Source: Solibacillus sp. FSL R7-0668 (GTDB lineage: Bacteria; Bacillota; Bacilli; Bacillales_A; Planococcaceae). From it: DNA of 64,000 nt. The position numbers were made by a program, and so were the translations under genes. Location of the stretch: the NCBI RefSeq assembly GCF_038006205.1, contig NZ_JBBOUU010000001.1, positions 622,001 through 686,000 of the forward strand. Direction: 5' to 3'. Of this stretch, positions 19,925 to 27,315 are shown in pieces; the first letter of the stretch is position 1, and each line of letters begins with the position of its first letter. The notes below the pieces were generated by a model. It did not search any database. It was not told where the DNA came from and was given only the letters and a program-made list of their open reading frames with translations.

Positions 19925-20044
19925 CGGACTAAACATAATAAAGGAAAAAATAATTCGGTATCTGTTGTTAGAAGAGTGGAAACTACTTTATTATCTGTTA
20001 AAATTATAAAAAATTAACTTTATAAAGGAAGGTGGTATTCAGTA

Positions 20045-21370
20045 ATGAAAATAAAATTCTACATCTTGGTTACAGTACTCACTATAGGTTTGTTATCGGC
20101 ATCGTCAATCGGAGCTAATGTGAGCTGGGCCAAATCAGCAGCCGATTTTACCGATTTAAAAGACTTAGATGCAGCAACAAAGGCAAAGTTTGATGCAATG
20201 ATTAGTGCGGGGATTTTTGACGGTGTATCCGATAATAGATTTGGATTGAAAGATGAAATGAATCGAGCTCAATTTGCAAAGGTAGCAGCGCTTATTGTTG
20301 GTTTGCCTGTTAACAATGTCCCTATTAATTCATCATTCCGAGATGTCACTACAGAACACTATGCGCTGCCTTATATTGAGGCGATTAGAGCGGCAGGCAT
20401 AACGGATGGTGTGGGGGAAGGAAGATTTGATCCAGCCGGAAAAGTGACGAAAGAACAATTAGCTACATTTCTAGTTCGAGCATTAGGTAAGCAAGGGGAA
20501 GCTCAAGAAACGCCAAAAGTTAACGATAGTACTGTCTCCGATTGGGCAGCCGGCTATGTTCAGCAAGCTCTAAATCTAAATTTATTGAGGAATTCCCAGA
20601 ACGGGACATTTGGCGGGAAAAGCAATGCGAATCGTGAGTTACTTGCTACTGCTGGTTTTGAAGCTGCCAGATCAGTTGAAGCTTCTAAACCTATCGAAGT
20701 ATCTGGAGCTGACTTTTTAGCAGGAAACCAGCTACATTTGACTTTAACAGTGGGTGTCAATGCGAATTCTGTTGATTTATCCAAGATTATGATTAATGGT
20801 GTGCCACTAGATTCGAAGCTAAATAGTTTTGAGCTGTCTGTAGATAAAAAAACAATTATAATCAAACTGCATGAAGGTTTCCAACTTGATTTGTCTAAGA
20901 CACCAATCATTACGGTAAATGGCTTAACGACACTTTATGGTAACGAGGTGAGGAATGAAGCAAGCAACGTGATTCCAGTTAAGCTGACAGTGCCTCCGGT
21001 TAATTCAAGATTACCTGCTATTCCGGAACCCGCACCAATACCAGATACATCGAGTCCAGAACCAAACCCAGAGCCGGGACCACCAGTGGAAGAGCCGAGT
21101 CCAGAACCAAACCCAGAGCCGGGACCACCAGTGGAAGAGCCGAATTCAGAGCCAAATCCAGAATCGGGACCGCCAGTGGAAGAAACGAATCCAGATCCAA
21201 ACCAAGAGCCGGGACCATCAGTGGAAGAGCCAAGTCCAGAGCCAAACCAAGAGCCGGAACCATCAGTGGAAGAAACGAATCCAGATCCAAATCCAGAATC
21301 GGGACCAGATTTAGAACCGGAATTTCCAGAGGATAAACCAGAACAAGATACAAATCCTGAAATAGAATAG
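20045..21370 (+). CDS. SLH-domain surface protein with Pro/Glu repeat tail
   Basis: A 441-residue exported protein: signal peptide (1-~33), three SLH-like domains (~35-215) with atypical signatures (MNRAQFAK, VTKEQLAT, NRELLAT), an Ig-like or SbsA-type beta domain (~225-315; INGVPLDSK, ITVNGLTTLYGNEV) and a tail of six 15-residue units of the type SPEPNPEPGPPVEEP, rich in Pro and Glu. No LPXTG signal follows the tail. AAGGAAGGTGG precedes the start. The tail is probably an extended acidic spacer; the poorly conserved SLH motifs leave anchoring less certain than in the neighbours. Confidence 0.8.
   Translation: MKIKFYILVTVLTIGLLSASSIGANVSWAKSAADFTDLKDLDAATKAKFDAMISAGIFDGVSDNRFGLKDEMNRAQFAKVAALIVGLPVNNVPINSSFRDVTTEHYALPYIEAIRAAGITDGVGEGRFDPAGKVTKEQLATFLVRALGKQGEAQETPKVNDSTVSDWAAGYVQQALNLNLLRNSQNGTFGGKSNANRELLATAGFEAARSVEASKPIEVSGADFLAGNQLHLTLTVGVNANSVDLSKIMINGVPLDSKLNSFELSVDKKTIIIKLHEGFQLDLSKTPIITVNGLTTLYGNEVRNEASNVIPVKLTVPPVNSRLPAIPEPAPIPDTSSPEPNPEPGPPVEEPSPEPNPEPGPPVEEPNSEPNPESGPPVEETNPDPNQEPGPSVEEPSPEPNQEPEPSVEETNPDPNPESGPDLEPEFPEDKPEQDTNPEIE
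21053..21322 (+). repeat. Six 45-bp tandem repeats encoding a Pro/Glu tail
   Basis: Six units, each exactly 45 bp (15 codons), starting at 21053, 21098, 21143, 21188, 21233 and 21278. The first two are almost identical; later ones drift. Copy number may vary between strains. Confidence 0.9.
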
Positions 21371-21422
21371 AAAAGATACTACATTGGGTACACAATTAAA
21401 CCTGACTATATTAGCGTAAACG

Positions 21423-21464
21423 AAGTCGTAAGCGAGAAAAATCTTGCTTGCGGCTTTATTTTTA
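21423..21464 (+). terminator. Terminator after the Pro/Glu-tail SLH gene
   Basis: AAGTCGTAAGCGAG pairs with CTTGCTTGCGGCTT across a 6-base loop with a few G-T pairs, followed by a T-rich run. Confidence 0.75.
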
Positions 21465-21540
21465 GACAAACTCTATAATGCCCTCGGATTTTTTGTACGG
21501 ACAATAGGTATGAAAAAGATAATTAAAATATTATATATCT

Positions 21541-21847
21541 GGCTCATCACCATAAGTTGGGGATGACATACAGATCCACTCCTTTGTGCATTCAGTTCGT
21601 TTCAAAAAATATTTTATTGGTACGTTTATACTGAAGGTATTGGTAAAATAAGGTTAATCGAGCGTAAATTTCAAAAACCGAGCATAAAGTTCCCAAAAAC
21701 GAGCATAAAAATAAAAATTCGAGCACAAATCACTTGGAATCGAGCATAAAAATCAAATATCGAGCATATTTCCACGTAAAGTACTCATTCATACCGCCTA
21801 TCTATAAATAATTGTGAAAAACAACCCCAGAACTCAGTGATAAATCA
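21541..21847 (+). repeat. 307-bp interspersed element, copy A
   Basis: Begins with GGCTCATCACCATAAGTTGG, whose TCATC...GATGA arms can form a hairpin; then an AT-rich middle; then an array of six CGAGC(A/G)TAAA-type motifs (see the array entry); then a tail ending near TCAGTGATAAATCA. A copy of the same 307-bp length lies at 43841-44147 and a diverged one at 52463-~52772. No open frame of significance. The rest of the 21371-21981 gap has no gene. Confidence 0.75.
21659..21770 (+). repeat. CGAGCATAAA array, 20/21-bp phasing, array 1
   Basis: Six copies of GAGC(A/G)(T/C)AAA or a close variant start at 21660, 21680, 21701, 21721, 21742 and 21762, spacings 20, 21, 20, 21 and 20. The spacer bases between motifs differ. 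Confidence 0.8.
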
Positions 21848-21981
21848 TATTTCCCCAAAATAGGCGGTTATAGGAATAAAGTTGATTGGCAATGGTTCTA
21901 TTTATTTACTATTCGGTCAGTACAAATAGCTATTTTATGTTAAAATAATGGGAAATAGTGTATTAAGTGAGGAGTGTCAAA

Positions 21982-23586
21982 GTGAAGCGAAAGTTTTTTT
22001 CATTCTTATTACCAATAATCCTAATAGGTCTAATGTTTAGCACACACACCTATGCGCAAACGCAAGAATCGATTATGATTCAGTATCGGTCAGAAGAAGA
22101 TAAGAGGCAAATAGAGCAACTAGCATCAGAGGTGTTATATGACTATGAGACGTTAGATATGTTGTCCATCAATATCTCGATACCAAATTTACAAATATTG
22201 AATGATTTAGGCGTGTATTCTTTTATGGAGGAAAATCAAAGATATGCGCTAAAGTCTCAAACTCCATTTAAAATAGCAACCGTCAATTCAGCTGAGAAGG
22301 ATCTTTGGAACTTGAAGACGATTGATGTACCAATTGCTTGGGAGGCGGGCATTACTGGACAAGGGGTAAAAGTAGCAATTATTGATTCGGGTATTGCTAG
22401 TCATACGGATTTAAAGATTGCAGGTGGTATATCATTTGTAGGGGATAACTATCAAGATATGCATGGACATGGCACTCATATTGCAGGCATTATTGCTGCC
22501 CAGCATAATGATTTTGGGGTGGCTGGAATTGCACCAAACGTAGCAATTTATGCGGTCAAAGCAATTGGGGATGATGGCTTTGGCGATGTGGAAACAGTTG
22601 TTGCAGGGATCGATTGGGCAATTAAAGAAAACATGGATATTATCAATTTAAGCTTTGGCGATATAGAGTATAGTGAGGCACTCCATGAAGCAATCAAGCG
22701 TGCCAAGCAAGCAGGGATTGTAATTATTGCTGCTAGTGGCAATGAGGGAAATGATCAAGGCACAGAAAATACAATGATTTACCCGGCACGTCACGAAGAA
22801 GTGATTGCGGTGTCGGCTGTAGGAAAAAGCCTTCAACGTTCATCATTCAGTAGTACAGGTCCGTTTAATGATTTTGCTGCACCAGGTGAAGAAATTTACA
22901 GTACATTTTTAAATGGGCAATATGCAACCTATCAAGGTACTTCCTTATCGGCTCCACATATTACTGGGGTATTAGCACTTATGATGGAGCAATTTCCATT
23001 TTTAAATGGAGATGCGCTTTATGAAGGTTTAAAGCTTTATGCGAATGATTTAGGCTCATTAGGCTACGATGAATGGTACGGATTTGGTATGCCCAAATTT
23101 CAGCTAAATACGCAAACAGAACAATTAGTAGCCAAAAATGATAAAGAGCGCCAACTAATTGAGTCCAACGTACAAGCGTTTCTAAATACGCCCACAGAAC
23201 AGCAATATACAGAGTTAACAAATAGCTTGAAACACGTCCGTGATGCTAGTTTTAAAGCTGAAAAATTTAAGCAAATAGAGACGGCGGTAGTAGCAGCAAG
23301 TAAGAATGCTGAAAAATTGCTAAAGACGTTTGAACGCAGCCCGTCAAACATGACTTATAAGAATGCAAATGAAGCATTAGCTCAAGTACCTAAAGTACCT
23401 GAAAAAGCACAGTTAGAGGCACGTTTACAGGAGGGGCTTTTATCTTTAGCCAAACCAGCAATAACAAAGCTCGAGCGCTATGAAAAATCAAAAACTAAAA
23501 ATCATTACACACAGGCGAAATTCGAAATCCAACGGCTACCGCAATCCGAATTAAAAACGGCATTGCTACAGCGATTGAATCAATAA
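21982..23586 (+). CDS. Secreted subtilisin-like serine protease (S8)
   Basis: A 534-residue exported protease: signal peptide (1-~25), an inhibitor-I9-like prodomain (~27-90), an S8 catalytic domain (~105-370) and a helical tail (~375-534). The triad is visible: Asp135 in IIDSGIASH, His163 in GHGTHIAGIIAA and Ser321 in QGTSLSAPH; the oxyanion Asn is in AASGNEGND. The tail carries helical units with the same pattern as the repeats of the SLH protein at 17168 (compare NHYTQAKFEIQRLPQSELKT with ENYKAASNLVWNLPESPLKA). It has no SLH domain. GTG 21982 is chosen because GAGGAG lies 7 bases upstream; the in-frame GTG at 21967 would overlap that site. It may process surface proteins, an inference from location. 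Confidence 0.92.
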   Translation: MKRKFFSFLLPIILIGLMFSTHTYAQTQESIMIQYRSEEDKRQIEQLASEVLYDYETLDMLSINISIPNLQILNDLGVYSFMEENQRYALKSQTPFKIATVNSAEKDLWNLKTIDVPIAWEAGITGQGVKVAIIDSGIASHTDLKIAGGISFVGDNYQDMHGHGTHIAGIIAAQHNDFGVAGIAPNVAIYAVKAIGDDGFGDVETVVAGIDWAIKENMDIINLSFGDIEYSEALHEAIKRAKQAGIVIIAASGNEGNDQGTENTMIYPARHEEVIAVSAVGKSLQRSSFSSTGPFNDFAAPGEEIYSTFLNGQYATYQGTSLSAPHITGVLALMMEQFPFLNGDALYEGLKLYANDLGSLGYDEWYGFGMPKFQLNTQTEQLVAKNDKERQLIESNVQAFLNTPTEQQYTELTNSLKHVRDASFKAEKFKQIETAVVAASKNAEKLLKTFERSPSNMTYKNANEALAQVPKVPEKAQLEARLQEGLLSLAKPAITKLERYEKSKTKNHYTQAKFEIQRLPQSELKTALLQRLNQ

Positions 23587-23621
23587 TATCGCTATAAGAA
23601 ATGATCAAAGAAATGACAAGT

Positions 23622-23664
23622 AAAAAAACAGAACATGTATTCATTTACAATGTTCTGTTTTTTA
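23622..23664 (+). terminator. Terminator after the subtilase
   Basis: AAAAAACAGAACAT and ATGTTCTGTTTTTT form a 14-bp perfect stem; the 3' arm contains the T-run, and the A-rich 5' arm makes it usable in both directions. Confidence 0.9.
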
Positions 23665-23779
23665 AATTTGGTTAAAAAATATAGAGTCTATTTAAATTAG
23701 CTCCGTGCTGTTTGAAATTCCCTGTACAAACCGATATAAAGCGTATAGACTATTTTGGAAATTTGAAGGAGTTTAGTAA

Positions 23780-24895
23780 ATGAAGAAAATAATTCTTACA
23801 GCATTATTCCTGTTACTTATGAGCTTTAGCCTACACACACCAAGTACATATGCCAGTTCCTACGGTGTTGTAGAAGACGGCTCCAACCGAACACTTGTCC
23901 CACTGCGTATGATTGCGGATACGTTTTCGGTGACGGTTGATTGGGATAATGCGAGTAAAGTCGTGACAATCGACAATAAGTACAAGCTAACGCTGGGAAG
24001 TAAAAAGATTAAAAGTGCGGGTCAATTCATTCGCCAAATGGATACACAGCCAAAGATGATTCAAGGCGCGGTATATGTTCCTGTACGTGAGGTGGCCTTT
24101 TTATTTGATACACCGATGAATTGGAATCAAGCGAAAAAGGAAGTTTCCTATCAGGTTGGGGAAAATACATATCAGGTTTCGGTTTACCCAGAGCAGGTTT
24201 TGAGCAAGCCAAAAGTAGCGGTGACTAAGAAAACCGTCAACGCGGGTGGGAAAAAGCTAACGCTGAATGTCGTTTCGGTGAATTTACTAGCGCCGAATAC
24301 ATCGGTACATGTGGAGCTTGCGAATGACAAATTAGGTTCGGTTGGTTCGTTAGCTGCCATCGCCAAAAAGCATCATGCACAGGTTGCTATTAACGGAAAT
24401 TACTTCGATGCTTATTCGAATTCGAGCTATCGCACCGTGTACAACGGCTTAGTGATGAACGGCGAACGTGTAAAGGTATTTGACACTAAATTCTCGGTGT
24501 TTTATGTACTGAAAGATGGCAATGTCGGCATATTACCAGGCGACAAATTTATGAAGCTTTTTGAAGAGGGCAATGTACAAGAAGCCATTCAAGTAGGACC
24601 GAGTTTAGTAACGAATGGCTCGGTAACGGTTGACCCGATTGCAGAAGGCTTTTCAAGTCATAAAATTTTAAGCTCACCGGGTGCGAGAAGTGCGATTGGG
24701 ATTTTGCCAAATCGTCAGCTTATTTTCGTGACAACTTCAGGGGCAACTGTGCAGCAGTTGGCTTCGGCAATGAAGCAATTAGGCGCAGTGGATGCGATGA
24801 ATTCAGACGGTGGTGCATCAAGTGGTCTTTATGCACAGGGCAAATACATCACCCCACCAGGCCGCGATATTGCAGTCGGACTATTAGTGAAGTAA
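23780..24895 (+). CDS. Secreted phosphodiester glycosidase with copper-amine-oxidase-N stalk domain
   Basis: A 371-residue exported protein. Signal peptide (1-~26, ending STYAS), a copper amine oxidase N-terminal-like domain (~30-120; LVPLRMIADTFSVTVDWD and VYVPVREVAFLFDTPMNW), then a NAGPA/phosphodiester-glycosidase domain (~150-371) with AINGNYFDAY, GPSLVTNGSVTVDP, GARSAIGILPNRQLIFV, MNSDGGASSGLYAQG and a C-terminal PPGRDIAVGLLVK. The family cleaves sugar-phosphodiester links; a glycan or wall polymer is a plausible substrate here but is not shown by sequence. The stalk domain is not a catalytic oxidase. The start follows GAAGGAG. A second member of the family lies at 32865. Confidence 0.85.
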   Translation: MKKIILTALFLLLMSFSLHTPSTYASSYGVVEDGSNRTLVPLRMIADTFSVTVDWDNASKVVTIDNKYKLTLGSKKIKSAGQFIRQMDTQPKMIQGAVYVPVREVAFLFDTPMNWNQAKKEVSYQVGENTYQVSVYPEQVLSKPKVAVTKKTVNAGGKKLTLNVVSVNLLAPNTSVHVELANDKLGSVGSLAAIAKKHHAQVAINGNYFDAYSNSSYRTVYNGLVMNGERVKVFDTKFSVFYVLKDGNVGILPGDKFMKLFEEGNVQEAIQVGPSLVTNGSVTVDPIAEGFSSHKILSSPGARSAIGILPNRQLIFVTTSGATVQQLASAMKQLGAVDAMNSDGGASSGLYAQGKYITPPGRDIAVGLLVK

Positions 24896-24984
24896 TCGGG
24901 TAAAAGTTTTCGATTATGTCTCACTTTCTCTACCAATCATTTGGTAAGATAAAACTAGAACAATGATGTGAGATGAGGAAGCTT

Positions 24985-26802
24985 ATGAAATTTTTAAAAA
25001 TGATGTTAAGTGTGTTACTTTTTACTGTGCTATTGCCAAATCCGTTTGCCATGGCGCAGGAGGAAGTACAGCAATACATCGTAACAACGACAAATGGTGT
25101 ATCCATGACAGCAAGTGCAGATGAAAAAGGAATGATTGTAGCGAAATTATCTAAGGGTGCGCGGGTGAAATTTGTGCGCCAACAAGATAATTGGGTGAAA
25201 GTCGATTACAAAGGTCGGTTAGGATGGGTACCGAGCGAAACCATTGCGCCTTTTACTGCTGATTTGCTGTCTATTTATGCAAGCTATTATCAGCAACTTA
25301 CAAAATTAGATCCAATTATATACGGATTGGTAGCGGACTTTACACAGGATGGCATCGAGGATCTTTATATCATTCGAGATTCAAATCCATCGAAAGGTGT
25401 GTACGAGGAATACATATATAGTGGTAAACAATTGATTTATCAGAAAAATAGTAAAAGCGGCTTAACCGTTTTAAAAAATGGCGACAACTATTACCTATAC
25501 CATCATGCTCAAACAAATGATGAGGAAAAATACAAGCTTAAGCAATTAAACAATCAAGCCAAAACAGACTATTTTGAGGCAAGTGCAGGGAAAGAAAGTT
25601 ATGAAATCACGGCGAATAATTATATAAAGTCGTATTTTATATTGGGGGCAGGAGCGGGCGCTGTGGATGAGCAAACGTTTACCTATGAGCAAGTTGCCTC
25701 GAAGGATTATTATGGTGCCGAGCTAAAAAATGAGTATGACGAATCGATTTACTTAGAAAATTATGCTTTGTCAAAGGGTGGGAAAACTAATACATTAATG
25801 CAGCAGGACTATCATGACTTATTTTCAACTTATGAAAAATCAAAAGTGGTGAAAGTAATTTACGATGATCAATATAAATCTGCTACGTTAAATGAACGCT
25901 TTCAATTTGATAGCAATCGCATGAAGAAGGAATTATTGGATTTAGCTGAGGCAGCTCTACCAGAAAAGCAATTGGATTCGGAACAATCGGAGCTAGATAA
26001 AATTCAGTATCTACTTGATCAATCCGTTGATTTAGAAATTCCGTACAAAAGTAAGCTTGATCGAAATATGCTGACGTATTTTAAAGCGGTACAGCGCGGA
26101 ATTGCAAACGGTATGACAGGCTTCGATTCAACACAGTTACTCATAACGAATAATGAAACGACTACTACATATGAACGAGCTCCCATCGATCAACTAATTT
26201 ACGATTTTTACGGTGTGAAAATGAAGCCAGACGATTTTAATGAGTTGACGAACGATACAGGGTATTTGATGACCGAGGAAAGCTATGTAGCAAATATAAT
26301 AGAAGAAACTCAAACTAAAACATACATTTATCGTCAGTTAGTAGCAATCGAAACATTAGAAAATGGCTATATTGCACTGAATTACACGGATTATGAAATG
26401 CCTATAGAGATGAAGGTTTCACCTACAAATGAAAGCATGCTTATTGCAGGGAATAAAGTAGGGCAAGGATATGTACTCTTAAAAAGATTGCCTTTTGAAT
26501 CGGATGTGAAATTCGTCTATATCGATACGGTAGATTCGCTAAATTATTTAAATGTTGATCAATTTGGTGTGTATGAAAATTCTTTGGATGTTATTCAAAA
26601 GCTATCTGCAGAGCAAAAAGCACAGCAAACTGAAGAAGCACAAGTAATAGAAATAACAGAAACAAAGAAGGAAGCATCGGCACAATTTGAAGCGGAACCT
26701 GAACCGACGAAAAGTTGGTGGCCGTTATTAGGTGGAGCGCTACTAGTAATAAGTGTTTTTGCAGTGTCGTATTATTTTTATCGTAAACGTATTAGGAAGT
26801 AA
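24985..26802 (+). CDS. Membrane-anchored SH3-domain protein of unknown function
   Basis: A 605-residue protein with a signal peptide (~1-27, PFAMAQ), a bacterial SH3 domain (~30-90; NGVSMTASADEKGMIVAKLS and VKVDYKGRLGWVPSETI), a long region with no family I recognise (~95-560; LIYDFYGVKMKPDDFNEL), a charged linker and a C-terminal membrane helix (LLGGALLVISVFAVSYYFY) followed by RKRIRK. This fits a type I membrane protein with most of its mass outside. ATG 24985 is preferred to ATG 24973, which overlaps the ribosome binding site GATGAGGA. SH3b domains often bind peptidoglycan, so a wall-sensing or scaffolding role is possible. Confidence 0.75.
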   Translation: MKFLKMMLSVLLFTVLLPNPFAMAQEEVQQYIVTTTNGVSMTASADEKGMIVAKLSKGARVKFVRQQDNWVKVDYKGRLGWVPSETIAPFTADLLSIYASYYQQLTKLDPIIYGLVADFTQDGIEDLYIIRDSNPSKGVYEEYIYSGKQLIYQKNSKSGLTVLKNGDNYYLYHHAQTNDEEKYKLKQLNNQAKTDYFEASAGKESYEITANNYIKSYFILGAGAGAVDEQTFTYEQVASKDYYGAELKNEYDESIYLENYALSKGGKTNTLMQQDYHDLFSTYEKSKVVKVIYDDQYKSATLNERFQFDSNRMKKELLDLAEAALPEKQLDSEQSELDKIQYLLDQSVDLEIPYKSKLDRNMLTYFKAVQRGIANGMTGFDSTQLLITNNETTTTYERAPIDQLIYDFYGVKMKPDDFNELTNDTGYLMTEESYVANIIEETQTKTYIYRQLVAIETLENGYIALNYTDYEMPIEMKVSPTNESMLIAGNKVGQGYVLLKRLPFESDVKFVYIDTVDSLNYLNVDQFGVYENSLDVIQKLSAEQKAQQTEEAQVIEITETKKEASAQFEAEPEPTKSWWPLLGGALLVISVFAVSYYFYRKRIRK

Positions 26803-26864
26803 GAAGTAACAGCATGGAATTTCTGTTCGTATTACCGCCGTGACAAGTTCAAATTAAATCAAGG

Positions 26865-26906
26865 CACACGAAAAATTCTTTCATTTGAATTTTTTCGTGT
26901 GTTTTT
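26865..26906 (+). terminator. Terminator upstream of the S-layer gene
   Basis: CACACGAAAAATTC pairs with GAATTTTTTCGTGTG (one bulge) and is followed by TTTTT. It insulates the S-layer gene from the gene before it. Confidence 0.85.
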
Positions 26907-27120
26907 ATTTTGTAAATAAGAGAGAGTGCCGAAAAAAAAGATGAATATCTTATTTTTAGATAATATATAATGGATTTTTAATAAAAAACAATTGTCTGGA
27001 ATAAATACAATTATCAGTAATTAATACCTTCTATACCCTTAGTTTGTATTAAAATAACATCATTACTAACTTTTTTCTAACATTTGTAATGGAATATTAA
27101 TAAAAACGTAACATTAATAG

Positions 27121-27149
27121 TTAGTACTTTATTAAATGTATGTTATAAT
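27121..27149 (+). promoter_or_regulatory. Candidate sigma-A promoter of the S-layer gene
   Basis: TATAAT at 27144-27149 with TTAGTA at 27121-27126, 17 bases apart. The -35 is weak but the -10 is perfect. It would give a leader of about 160 bases. Confidence 0.5.
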
Positions 27150-27263
27150 TAAATAGAATTGTTGAGCAGAGAAATTTGTTAAAAATAATTCGTTAGCGTA
27201 AGCAACAGCCATTTTCTTTTGGAATACATAGTGAAAAAAGAATAATTATGGTGAATTTTATTG

Positions 27264-27292
27264 TTTTGCTTCAATTATGTATTGAAGCAAAA
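27264..27292 (+). promoter_or_regulatory. Perfect 12-bp hairpin in the S-layer mRNA leader
   Basis: TTTTGCTTCAAT and ATTGAAGCAAAA form a perfect stem around the loop TATGT, ending 10 bases before AGGAGG. There is no T-run, so it is not a terminator; a role in mRNA stability or in keeping the ribosome site open is likely. Confidence 0.75.
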
Positions 27293-27315
27293 TCTACGTC
27301 TTAGGAGGAAATATA

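Larger units (their letters stand above)
26803..27315 (+). promoter_or_regulatory. Upstream region and long leader of the main S-layer gene
   Basis: Over 500 bases without a gene. The first part holds the terminator of the previous gene (26865-26906); the rest is very AT-rich and carries the probable promoter (27121-27149), a leader of about 160 bases and a strong hairpin just before the ribosome binding site AGGAGG at 27303-27308. A long stable leader is usual for highly expressed S-layer genes. Confidence 0.6.

Noticed and set aside
21018-21395. Minus-strand open frame over the Pro/Glu repeats
   Set aside because: Mirror of the in-frame repeat on the plus strand; the plus-strand protein has a signal peptide and SLH domains.
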